From: Bordetella parapertussis
GTDB taxonomy: Bacteria; Pseudomonadota; Gammaproteobacteria; Burkholderiales; Burkholderiaceae_C
Direction of reading: 5' to 3'
Assembly (NCBI GenBank): GCA_945900685.1
Contig: CAMDJS010000030.1
Span: 1-19,067 of the forward strand
Length of the DNA: 19,067 nt
Notes under the pieces: generated by a model
Told to the model about the DNA's origin: nothing
Databases searched by the model: none
What the model saw: the letters and a program-made list of their open reading frames with translations, nothing else
Made by a program: the position numbers and the translations under genes
Shown: one piece after another, positions 1-7,108 of the stretch
Layout of the letters: every line of letters begins with the position of its first letter
How positions within the stretch are numbered: the first letter of the stretch is position 1

Positions 1-1257
1 GTGAAAGCCGAGGGACACAATTTTGTGGAACTCTTGTCTTCGCTGCTGCACCAAGCTTCGAACATTCATTTACTGACACTGGGTGTGGGCATCGCCGCCA
101 CCGCGTTTTTGTTTTGGGTGCGCAAGGGCTTGAAGCCTTTGCTCATCTCGGCAGGTTTGAAACCCAAGCTGGCCGATGTGCTGGCCAAGGCGGGGCCTGT
201 GGTGGCGATTGCGCTCACCACCCTCTTGGCTTGGTCTCTCGATTGGCAAGGCCAAGGCATGAAGTTGGTGGGCACGGTGCCGCAAGGCTTGCCACCCATC
301 ACCGCGCCGCTGTGGGATTTGGCGCTGTGGCAAGAACTGTTGGTACCAGCGCTGCTCATCAGCGTGGTGGGTTTTGTGGAGTCGGTGTCTGTCGGCCAAA
401 CCTTGGCTGCCAAACGCCGCCAACGCATTGAACCTGACCAAGAACTGGTCGCCTTGGGAGCCAGTAATTTGTCTGCGGCCTTCACAGGTGGCTTTCCCGT
501 CACCGGCGGTTTTGCGCGTTCGGTGGTCAACTTTGATGCCGGTGCGGTCACCCCCGCAGCCGGTGTGTACACCGCGGTGGGTATCACCTTGGCTTCGCTG
601 TTTTTAACGCCTGCGCTGTATTACCTGCCACAAGCCACCTTGGCGGCAACCATCATCGTGGCGGTGTTGTCCCTGGTGGATTTTGGGATATTTAAATCCA
701 CTTGGCGCTTTTCCAAACTCGACTTCATTGCTGTCGCCACAACTTTGCTGGCCACGCTGCTGGTGGGTGTGGAAAGCGGTTTGGTCATGGGTGTGGTGGT
801 GTCTTTGGCGCTGTTTTTGTTCAGAGCCAGCCGCCCGCACATTGCCACTGTCGGCTTGGTACCGGACACGGAGTACTTTAGGAATGTGTTGCGTCATGAT
901 GTGTTGGTTAGCCCCAATCTGGTCTGCCTTCGGGTCGATGACAGCATGTTCTTTGCCAATGCACGGGGTGTGGAAGACCGCATCAACGCTGAAGTGGCTG
1001 CCCGCCCTGAACTCGAACACGTGTTGTTGCAGTGCTCGGCGGTGAACGACATTGACGCCAGCGCATTGGAAAGTCTGGAAGCCATTGCCAGCCGTTTGAA
1101 AGATTCGGGCATCGCCCTGCACTTCTCAGAGATCAAAGGTCCTGTGATGGACAAACTCAACACAACCGAGTTCTTGCAACATTTACATGGGCGGGTGTTT
1201 TTAACCAACTACCAAGCCATACAAGCGCTGACGCCGGAAGTTACTCAGCAGCGCTGA
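1..1257 (+). CDS. SulP-family anion permease, C-terminal part (5' end outside window)
   Basis: Inner-membrane secondary carrier of the SulP (SLC26) family, which moves sulfate, bicarbonate or other anions. The visible 418 residues begin at base 1, so the GTG there is probably not the real start. Family members are roughly 550-580 residues, so about 150 N-terminal residues are missing. Hydrophobic segments fill the first ~275 residues and include family blocks such as SVGFVESVSVGQTLA, GGFPVTGGFARSVVNFDAG and LAATIIVAVLSLVD. A cytoplasmic STAS domain follows at about 300-410, with the NDIDASALESL segment (about 349-359) at its usual regulatory loop. The substrate cannot be told from this fragment. 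No partner gene is visible downstream; the next gene is on the opposite strand. Confidence 0.93.
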   Translation: MKAEGHNFVELLSSLLHQASNIHLLTLGVGIAATAFLFWVRKGLKPLLISAGLKPKLADVLAKAGPVVAIALTTLLAWSLDWQGQGMKLVGTVPQGLPPITAPLWDLALWQELLVPALLISVVGFVESVSVGQTLAAKRRQRIEPDQELVALGASNLSAAFTGGFPVTGGFARSVVNFDAGAVTPAAGVYTAVGITLASLFLTPALYYLPQATLAATIIVAVLSLVDFGIFKSTWRFSKLDFIAVATTLLATLLVGVESGLVMGVVVSLALFLFRASRPHIATVGLVPDTEYFRNVLRHDVLVSPNLVCLRVDDSMFFANARGVEDRINAEVAARPELEHVLLQCSAVNDIDASALESLEAIASRLKDSGIALHFSEIKGPVMDKLNTTEFLQHLHGRVFLTNYQAIQALTPEVTQQR

Positions 1258-1298
1258 ACACGGCATGAACCACTTGCAACTGGGCATTTGCCACAAGA

Positions 1299-1317
1299 CA
1301 CAAGGACAAACCTTGTG
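1299..1317. terminator. Weak hairpin between convergent genes
   Basis: CACAAGG and CCTTGTG form a perfect 7-bp stem around a 5-base loop, between the permease stop and the stop of the small membrane gene. No T-run follows on either strand, so it does not look like a standard intrinsic terminator. It is the only structured element in this short convergent gap. Confidence 0.25.
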
Positions 1318-1351
1318 CCAAGCTTCATTAACCAAGCGGACGTTGCGCGGG

Positions 1352-1558
1352 TTATTTTTTCCGCCCGGTGATAGCAAATGAAAGCCAGCCCAAAAAAACG
1401 CCAATGACAACGCAAACAATCATCTTGGAGGTACCTGACACCGCAGATGATGAAGGCAATATCAAGTTCACTGCAACGGCGATGCTGATCACCATGCCGA
1501 TAAAGCCAGCGTATTTAGAGATGGCATCTTTGGCGTCATGAGGTTGTGGGAAAAACAT
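1352..1558 (-). CDS. Small two-helix membrane protein, unknown function
   Basis: A 68-residue protein that I do not recognise as a named family. It has a short polar N-terminus, two hydrophobic stretches (about residues 17-34 and 46-63) separated by a Ser/Gly-rich turn, and a basic GRKK tail. This predicts a two-pass inner-membrane protein with its tail in the cytoplasm. An AAAGGA ribosome-binding site lies 8 bases before the ATG, which supports it being a real gene despite its size. It stands alone, 184 bases upstream of the ATPase gene end on the same strand. Coding status is likely; function is unknown. Confidence 0.6.
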   Translation of the reverse strand: MFFPQPHDAKDAISKYAGFIGMVISIAVAVNLILPSSSAVSGTSKMIVCVVIGVFLGWLSFAITGRKK

Positions 1559-1687
1559 ATTTAATATCCTTTGAATGGGTATGAAGACAATTCAAGTAAA
1601 GGAGCCTTAGAACAAACCCCTGCAAGCCTTGAACCTCGAAATGATGACATCCAGCCGCAAGCGCCGTCAATAGCTTAAGAAGCAAAA

Positions 1688-1704
1688 CTAGGGTTTACCT
1701 TTAG
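1688..1704. promoter_or_regulatory. Imperfect palindrome CTAGGGTTTACCTTTAG in the 1559-1742 gap
   Basis: The 184-base gap between the ATPase gene end and the small membrane gene start holds no ORF I can support. It contains an imperfect inverted repeat (CTAGGGT / ACCTTTAG). The 10-mer CTAGGGTTTA recurs exactly at 17578-17587 in the control region of the TRAP locus. It could be a transcription-factor site or chance; nothing ties it to a known regulator. Confidence 0.25.
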
Positions 1705-1742
1705 TATTCCTACCTCCCGAATAACTTGTGTCACGCGGATAT

Positions 1743-2459
1743 TTACTCTAGGATGACACCGCCAATCACTTGGATGGTGCGGTCACACCGGTCTGACAGC
1801 AAAGGGTTGTGCGTGACAAACAAAACCGCAGTGTGGTTGACGCGGCATACCTGACGCAACATTTCAAACACAGTGTCCGCACTCTTTGAATCCAAGTTAC
1901 CTGTGGGCTCGTCTGCCAGTATCAATGCGGGTTGCATCATCAGTGCACGCGCAACCGCCACGCGTTGCTGTTGACCGCCTGACAAATGAGATGCTTGAGC
2001 GTGCGTCCATGGTTGCAAGCCCACCGATGCCAATAAGTCAGATGCTCGTTCATATATATGTTTGTTAGCAAATTCCAATTCTCCAAACATAGGCATGTAG
2101 ACATTTTCTAAAGCGGAGAACGCAGACAACAAATGGTGGTATTGAAAAATGAACCCGATTTGGTGGCCGCGTAAATACGTCAGCTCACGGTCATTCATCG
2201 AGGTGGTTTCTATGCCCTGAATTCGCAAACTGCCAGAGCTGGGTCTGTCTAACAAACCGATGGTGTTGAGCAGGGTACTTTTGCCTGACCCAGAGGGTCC
2301 GATGATTGCGCAAAATTCGCCCGGCATCAGAGATAAATTGATGCTGTGCAAAATTTCAGTCTCATTGGCTTCACCGATGTTGAATGATTTGCAAATACCT
2401 GAGAGCTGCAAAACGGAAACAGCGTCAAGGCCAAGTGCCGGGGCGGGTGCATTCATCAT
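1743..2459 (-). CDS. ABC transporter ATP-binding protein, LolD/MacB type
   Basis: A 238-residue nucleotide-binding subunit of the type VII (LolCDE/MacB/FtsE) class, which couples ATP hydrolysis to extraction or mechanotransmission rather than import. Motifs: Walker A GPSGSGKS at 54-61, Q-loop Q106, signature LSGGQQQRVAVARAL from 159, Walker B LILADEP at 179-185, H-loop H217. The GFIFQYHHLLSAFSALENV block is typical of LolD/MacB ATPases. The ATG overlaps the TGA of the upstream permease gene (ATGA, 2456-2459), so the two are translationally coupled. The ATPase looks intact, but its permease partner has lost its N-terminal part, so the transporter is probably not functional unless another permease pairs with it. 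Confidence 0.9.
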   Translation of the reverse strand: MMNAPAPALGLDAVSVLQLSGICKSFNIGEANETEILHSINLSLMPGEFCAIIGPSGSGKSTLLNTIGLLDRPSSGSLRIQGIETTSMNDRELTYLRGHQIGFIFQYHHLLSAFSALENVYMPMFGELEFANKHIYERASDLLASVGLQPWTHAQASHLSGGQQQRVAVARALMMQPALILADEPTGNLDSKSADTVFEMLRQVCRVNHTAVLFVTHNPLLSDRCDRTIQVIGGVILE

Positions 2460-3208
2460 CCGCGAATGGCCACCACAGGATCAAGGCGTGCAGCTCTGAG
2501 CGCAGGTGCAAAAGCCGAGAGTAAGCCGGTGATGGTGGCCAAGACCAAGGTTTGAATCAGTAACTCGGTATCAAACTGCAAAGCAAACATCACCGTGCCA
2601 TCTACATTGCGCATGTAATGCTGCCACAGGTACAAAGCCAACGCACCGATACCTGCACCTATCAATGCACCGCCTAAACCCAGCAATCCGCCTTGAAGTA
2701 AAAAAATGCGCAACACCTGTCCTCTGGTGATGCCAATGGCGCGCAAAATACCGATCTCGCGGGAACGCTGAACCACGGACACAACCAACACGCTTGCAAT
2801 GCCAAACCCGACTGAAAGTGCCACAAAAAACCTGATGGCCGTGTTGGCCGTGGTTTGGGCTTTGACCGCCGTGAAAAATTGTTCATTGGTTTTGATCCAG
2901 CTGTCGGCTTGAAGACCTGTTTCGGATGCGATTTTTCTGGCCATCAGTTCAGCCTGGTAAACATCAGTCATGACAATATCCAGCACTGTCGCACCACCGG
3001 TGAGGTCAAACAAATTTTGGGCATTTCTGAAAGCCACATACGTCATGCGACTGTTGGCACCTTTGTTGCCAAGGTCAAAAATGCCCGTCACCGTCAACAT
3101 CAATCGATGACCATTGGCTGCTGAAAGCCACAACTTGTCACCTATATTCAAGCCCAAATCGATAGCCAATTCCGAGCCGATCAAAATACTTTCACTGTAG
3201 ATATTCAA
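2456..3208 (-). pseudogene. 5'-truncated FtsX/LolC-type ABC permease
   Basis: The C-terminal 250 residues of an ABC permease of the LolC/FtsX/MacB class. Visible: the end of the periplasmic MacB-type domain (about 5-115, with SELAIDLGLNIGDKLWL), then three transmembrane helices (about 124-146, 170-194, 216-236) and the cytoplasmic FtsX block QRSREIGILRAIG at 147-159. Family members are usually about 400 residues and begin with a transmembrane helix plus the first half of the periplasmic domain, both absent here. The only available start is a TTG at 3208; an in-frame TAA lies at 3218-3220, and no continuing permease sequence is seen in other frames upstream. It is therefore most likely a decaying remnant. 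An atypical half permease is the alternative. Confidence 0.8.
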
Positions 3209-3274
3209 AGTCTTACTTTACTTGTGTACGTATTTATGAGCATAAACACATGAGAAACCTCAGCCTAGCAAGGA

Positions 3275-3304
3275 ATTAGCTCTTCAAGCCGTATTTTTTA
3301 TAAT
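3275..3304 (+). promoter_or_regulatory. Candidate sigma-70 promoter for the Adhesin_E-like gene
   Basis: A perfect TATAAT at 3299-3304 lies 27 bases before the ATG at 3331. The best -35 candidate is a weak TTAGCT at 3275-3280 with 18-bp spacing. An AAGGA ribosome-binding site at 3319-3323 follows, 7 bases before the start codon. The -10 element is convincing; the -35 is poor. Confidence 0.4.
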
Positions 3305-3330
3305 GCCTCCAATTAACCAAGGACTGGGCC

Positions 3331-3702
3331 ATGAAAAAAATATTTGCAGTGATTTGCTTGCTTTGCAGTTTTTCTGCCAATGCACAATGGGTTCTGGTCT
3401 CTAAAAACGAGTTAGGAACATCTTTGTACGTAGACCCCAACATCAAAATCACCGGGAACCTGCGCATGTTTTGGCACATCCAGGATTTACCCAAAGCGGA
3501 TAAACAAGGGGATATGTCTTACAGAGGCGTTTGGCAGTACGACTGCACAGAAAAGAAACAACGAAATTTGCAAGTTGCAGCCTACTCCCAACCCATGGCA
3601 GGTGGCAATAAAACCGAAGAGGTTTATCAACCCACGGAATGGGTAAGCATCGGCGCTGACAACAGCAGCCAAGCATTACTGAAATATATTTGTTCCATTT
3701 GA
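3331..3702 (+). CDS. Secreted Adhesin_E-like protein
   Basis: A 123-residue exported protein. Residues 1-18 form a Sec signal peptide (Lys-Lys, hydrophobic core, ANA cleavage site before QW). The mature part follows the surface-adhesin E pattern seen widely in betaproteobacteria: W-V near the N-terminus, a YVDP segment (33-36), a central W-x-x-D-C strand (68-72), an AYSQPM segment (84-89), a P-x-E-W (101-104), and a C-terminal ALLKYIC. Cys72 and Cys121 probably form a disulfide. The Haemophilus prototype binds host proteins; in environmental relatives the role is unknown, so an adhesin function should not be assumed. It is 61 bases upstream of the YqjD-like gene. Confidence 0.72.
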   Translation: MKKIFAVICLLCSFSANAQWVLVSKNELGTSLYVDPNIKITGNLRMFWHIQDLPKADKQGDMSYRGVWQYDCTEKKQRNLQVAAYSQPMAGGNKTEEVYQPTEWVSIGADNSSQALLKYICSI

Positions 3703-3763
3703 TATTTATCAACTTGCAGTTTGTCATTGGGCACTACATTCCTTGTTACTTAAGGGAAACACC

Positions 3764-4075
3764 ATGACAACGACATACACCGAAGACAAAGATAAGTTAA
3801 TTTCTGATCTGAAAAATTTCATCCATGAGACTGAAGAATTGCTTCATCTCACTGAAGATCAAGTGGGCGAGCGTGCTGAAAGCATACGTTTCAAGGTGAC
3901 AGAAAGATTGAAAAAAGCCAGTGTTGAACTTGATCAGCTTCAATCTTTTGCAATCAAAAATGCAAAGTTGGTTGGACACGCCACCGATGAATTTGTCCAC
4001 ATCAACCCTTGGAAATCCATAGGCATTGCGGCCGGGTTGGGAATGGTCATGGGGTTATTGATCAGTAGACGTTAA
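3764..4075 (+). CDS. DUF883 family protein (YqjD/ElaB-like), C-tail-anchored
   Basis: A 103-residue protein of the DUF883 family. An amphipathic, probably coiled-coil N-terminal region (about 5-75, rich in Glu/Lys/Leu) is followed by the hallmark C-terminal anchor NPWKSIGIAAGLGMVMGLL and terminal SRR (81-103). In E. coli the YqjD, ElaB and YgaM paralogues sit in the inner membrane by this tail and bind ribosomes in stationary phase; whether that holds here is inference. I chose the ATG at 3764 because AAGGGAA (3752-3758) sits just before it; an in-frame TTG at 3743 would place this site inside the gene. The YqjE-like gene follows after 4 bases, the usual yqjD-yqjE arrangement. Confidence 0.88.
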   Translation: MTTTYTEDKDKLISDLKNFIHETEELLHLTEDQVGERAESIRFKVTERLKKASVELDQLQSFAIKNAKLVGHATDEFVHINPWKSIGIAAGLGMVMGLLISRR

Positions 4076-4079
4076 GAAT

Positions 4080-4577
4080 ATGTATCTTCACAGGGAAAAG
4101 TCCACGGGCATATTCAATTCGTTACGTCAATTGTCTGCGACTGCTATCGAGTTATTGCTGGTCCGACTGACATTGTTCGGCAACGAAATTGAGCTAGAAA
4201 AGAGCCGGATTATTCGTGGCTTGGTGTCTGCACTCATAGCCACTGCAGCTTTCAGTATGGGCATCCTTTTTTTGTGTCTTGTGTTGATTGTGATGGCGGG
4301 AACTGACTACCAATTCACCGTCATTTGCGCCCTGTCAGTTTTATTTTTAAGTGTGGGTGTCTTTTTCATCCTCCAATCCCGCAAGCTGATTAAAGAATGG
4401 CGTCCGTTATTGACAATGGCAGATAAATGCCTGTCTGCTCTGGCGTGGCTGTATCAACACCCGATCATTCCAGTTCTTGGTTTGGGTTTTTTCGTCATAA
4501 AAAAACCAGCATGGTTATTCACCATGTTTCGCACTTTGTTGAGCGGCTGGTTAAGTCTGCAAAAGCTAAGAAGATAA
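4080..4577 (+). CDS. YqjE-like membrane protein ('phage holin family') with YqjK-like tail
   Basis: A 165-residue inner-membrane protein. Residues 10-45 form a cytoplasmic helix (NSLRQLSATAIELLLVRL) typical of the Phage_holin_3_6/YqjE family. Two transmembrane helices follow at about 47-72 and 78-99. YqjE proteins usually end near residue 130. Here another 35-40 residues continue with HPIIPVLGLGFFVIKKPAWL and a Trp/Arg-rich end, which resembles the short separate YqjK protein (small hydrophobic stretch, then K/R-P-x-x-L). It may be a natural yqjE-yqjK fusion. Despite the family name there are no phage genes nearby. It lies 4 bases after the DUF883 gene, and its last 12 bases overlap the end of the convergent SDR gene. 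Confidence 0.82.
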   Translation: MYLHREKSTGIFNSLRQLSATAIELLLVRLTLFGNEIELEKSRIIRGLVSALIATAAFSMGILFLCLVLIVMAGTDYQFTVICALSVLFLSVGVFFILQSRKLIKEWRPLLTMADKCLSALAWLYQHPIIPVLGLGFFVIKKPAWLFTMFRTLLSGWLSLQKLRR

Positions 4578-5420
4578 ATAGGGGGACACCCATTGCATGG
4601 AACTGTCCCACAGCCTTTGGGCTGCAACCAGGTCTTGCGCAAAGGCAGAAGGTGTTTTGATTTTGCATTTGTCGTAATACAAACCGGTTTCAGCAGTAGG
4701 TGCTTCCAGCGCGCAGTACAAACTGGTTTGTGCACCCTGCTCAGGTGTCAACATGCGGCGCCATTTCATGATGGGCAGTAAAAATTTAGGCACCTCGCGC
4801 CACACTTGCGTATCAACCACTCCCGGATGCAAGGCATAACTAGACACCTGGGTTCCGGCCAATTCTTTGGCTAACTGCGTATTGAAAAGAATATTGGCCA
4901 ACTTGGAAACGGCGTATTCAGAAATGCCAGTCAAGCTGGAGGATGGCTTTTGCAGGCTGTCCCAAGGCATGCCGTTTCTGGCCATCAGGTGCGCGCGGCT
5001 GGCGACATTCACCACGCGCGCGGGTGCGCTGGCCACCAAACGCGGCATGAGTAAGTGTGTCAATAAAAAATGGCCTAGATGGTTCACACCGAATGCCAAT
5101 TCAAAACCCTGACGCGTCAACCCTTTGGCACCTGCCAGTCCTGCGTTGTTCACCAGCAAATGCAGTTCATGTCCAGTTGTCAAAAACGAATCAGCGCAAG
5201 TTTTGACGGACTCTAAATCGTCTAGTTGTAGAGGTAAAAAAGTAGCCGCGTCCTCGCGCTGATGCAGTGCGCGTATTTCGTCAATCACGGCTTGGGTTCT
5301 GGCTTGGGATCTGCCCGCCAAAAACAATTGATAGCCTTGCCTAGAAAGACCAAGGGCTGTCACTCGTCCGATGCCGACATTGGCACCCGTGATCAAAGCA
5401 ATACGTTTAAAAGGTGTCAT
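4566..5420 (-). CDS. Short-chain dehydrogenase/reductase, retinol-dehydrogenase-like
   Basis: A 284-residue classical SDR oxidoreductase using NAD(P). Cofactor motif TGANVGIG is at 11-18, NNAG at 91-94, the catalytic Ser at 141 (VNVASRAH), and the YAVSK motif gives Tyr169 and Lys173. The SRAH after the Ser strand, the VNHLGHFLLT helix and the C-terminal ETGLYYD segment resemble the retinol dehydrogenase/WWOX-like branch, whose bacterial substrates are mostly unknown. The ATG at 5420 is preferred over an in-frame start at 5537, which would overlap the upstream gene by about 90 bases and add a tail unrelated to the fold. It is the last gene of a leftward trio, 28 bases after the TrhO-GST gene. 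Confidence 0.88.
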   Translation of the reverse strand: MTPFKRIALITGANVGIGRVTALGLSRQGYQLFLAGRSQARTQAVIDEIRALHQREDAATFLPLQLDDLESVKTCADSFLTTGHELHLLVNNAGLAGAKGLTRQGFELAFGVNHLGHFLLTHLLMPRLVASAPARVVNVASRAHLMARNGMPWDSLQKPSSSLTGISEYAVSKLANILFNTQLAKELAGTQVSSYALHPGVVDTQVWREVPKFLLPIMKWRRMLTPEQGAQTSLYCALEAPTAETGLYYDKCKIKTPSAFAQDLVAAQRLWDSSMQWVSPYLSS

Positions 5421-5448
5421 GATTTTTCTAAGTGAATACGAATGAGAG

Positions 5449-7068
5449 TTAAACCGCCGGGTAAGAAACTGGTTTGGCATCCGGATGCCACACTTTGTAT
5501 TTGTGCATGGCTTGTTGGTAGGGTGTTGAATGTTCAAAATCGTTCAACCACGCCACCAATTTGCCCCAAGGCTGAGTGGCAAACCATTCAGGGTCGGTGT
5601 GCGCAAATTGCCTCACAAAGGGTGCAATCGCCGCGTCCGCCAAGCCCCATTTGTCGCCACTCAAAAATGCGTGCGCCAAAAGTCTTTGATTCAGCGCAGT
5701 TAAAAAAACAGAGCCTGCCTGGCGGTCACTGAGTCCGTCTGTCAGTTGGTATCTGTTTGGGTATTTGTAGCGGTCCAGATGGTGTTTGAAATCACCATCA
5801 CATTGCTTGATCAAAGCAAGCTGCTCGTCCATACCTGAGGCACTTGAAGCTAACCAGCTCTGTGGGTCGTTCTGCTTTAAGGCCCACAGCATGATGTCAA
5901 GGCTTTGGTCGATCACAGCGTCTGACAAGACCAATACAGGAACAGTGCCTTTGGGTGACAACGCCAACATACTGGACGGTTTTTGCGACAAAGCCACTTC
6001 ACGCAACTCACAGCGGATACCGGCGGCCAGCAACGCTAAGCGAGCACGCATGGCATAAGGACAACGCCTGAACGAATAAAGTAACGGTGCATTCGGTGGC
6101 AACAGCTCAGCAATTTTTTTCTGTTTTTGCGGCTCGCCTAAATGCACTTGTCCTCGGGCTCTGGCGAGTACAAATTGCTTTTGTCTCTCGCGGGCACGCG
6201 ACTTGTGTTCATCGCTGGTCTGGTCGTAGCAACGAGGACAACTGACACCCAATTCAAACAGGGGTGACTCTGTCATGCCTTCGACCAAGGGATCGCGACA
6301 ACTGCGACAAATTTCCAAATGCCCGGGCACCAAACCATGTCCCACCGAAGTACGTTCATCAAACACAAAACACTCGCCTTGCCACTTGCTTTCATCAGGC
6401 GGAATTTGTTCGAGGTATTTCAAGATGCCACCCTGCAAATGAAAAACTTCCTCGAACCCGTAGGTGCGCATCAGCGCGGTAGATTTTTCACAGCGTATAC
6501 CGCCGGTGCAAAACATAGCCACCTTGGGTTTGCGTCCTTGCTTGGTTTGCAATTCACGCGCTTTTTCCACCCATGCAGGTAACTGTGAAAAGGTTTGCAA
6601 GTTCGGATTGATCGCGCCTTCAAAGGTTCCGATTTCCACCTCGTAGTCGTTGCGTGTATCCACCAGCACCACATCCGGGTCGCAGATCAAAGCATTCCAA
6701 TCGGCAGGCTTCACATAAGTACCCGACATGTGGATTGGACTGATGCCGGGCACCCCCATGGTGACGATTTCTTTTTTCAACCGCACTTTCATTCGGTAAA
6801 AAGGCGGCTCGTTCGCATAAGACTCTTTGTGCTCTAAATCAGACAAGCGAGCGTCTGCACGCAAATAAGACAACACCGCATGCACATCTTGCGCTGCACC
6901 GGCGATGGTGCTGTTGATGCCTTCGCGTGCCAACAAAATCATCCCCTTGACGTGGTGCGCTTCACACAGCGCCAAAAGCGGTGGCTTCATGTCTACAAAG
7001 TCTGGCAAGTCAATGAATTTGTAGAAAGCTGCTGTCAGAAATCGGTGGGCAGTGACTGATTCGCTCAT
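5449..7068 (-). CDS. trhO: TrhO-type rhodanese fused to a glutathione S-transferase
   Basis: One 539-residue reading frame with two enzymes. Residues 1-300 are a UPF0176/TrhO protein, the O2-dependent hydroxylase that makes 5-hydroxyuridine at tRNA position 34. It has an N-terminal ferredoxin-like domain (8-105), a rhodanese domain with catalytic Cys187 in CTGGIRC (187-193), and a Cys-pair region (C254/C257, C277/C280) that may bind metal. A charged linker (285-325) leads to a complete GST: thioredoxin-fold domain with YSFRRCPYAMRAR (331-343), the cis-Pro segment TVPVLV (375-380) and DQSLDIMLWAL, then an all-helical domain to the end. No stop or restart site separates the halves. Ordinary TrhO is about 280-350 residues, so this is a fusion. 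It sits 40 bases after the ModA-like gene. Confidence 0.9.
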   Translation of the reverse strand: MSESVTAHRFLTAAFYKFIDLPDFVDMKPPLLALCEAHHVKGMILLAREGINSTIAGAAQDVHAVLSYLRADARLSDLEHKESYANEPPFYRMKVRLKKEIVTMGVPGISPIHMSGTYVKPADWNALICDPDVVLVDTRNDYEVEIGTFEGAINPNLQTFSQLPAWVEKARELQTKQGRKPKVAMFCTGGIRCEKSTALMRTYGFEEVFHLQGGILKYLEQIPPDESKWQGECFVFDERTSVGHGLVPGHLEICRSCRDPLVEGMTESPLFELGVSCPRCYDQTSDEHKSRARERQKQFVLARARGQVHLGEPQKQKKIAELLPPNAPLLYSFRRCPYAMRARLALLAAGIRCELREVALSQKPSSMLALSPKGTVPVLVLSDAVIDQSLDIMLWALKQNDPQSWLASSASGMDEQLALIKQCDGDFKHHLDRYKYPNRYQLTDGLSDRQAGSVFLTALNQRLLAHAFLSGDKWGLADAAIAPFVRQFAHTDPEWFATQPWGKLVAWLNDFEHSTPYQQAMHKYKVWHPDAKPVSYPAV

Positions 7069-7108
7069 ACCTGTATTTTGCCTGCATCACCCAAGCGGGG
7101 TTTACCGC

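Noticed and set aside
66..587. Long antisense reading frame inside the SulP gene
   Set aside because: It runs opposite to a clearly conserved permease and its translation is low-complexity Pro/Thr/Ser sequence with no family resemblance. It is a shadow of the real frame.
1743..3208. ATPase/permease pair as the essential LolCDE system
   Set aside because: The permease is truncated, there is only one, and no lolA/lolB/lolE context exists. A cell's working Lol system must be elsewhere.
3331..3702. Adhesin_E-like gene as a virulence adhesin
   Set aside because: The family is widespread in environmental betaproteobacteria and nothing around it indicates host interaction.
4080..4577. 'Phage holin family' label as a sign of a prophage
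   Set aside because: The YqjD-YqjE context and two-helix YqjE form are chromosomal housekeeping genes; no other phage gene is present.
4581..4614. GGGACA/TGTCCC hairpin at the convergent YqjE/SDR junction as a terminator
   Set aside because: The stem is only 6 bp with a 15-base loop and no T-run, and it lies within SDR coding sequence.
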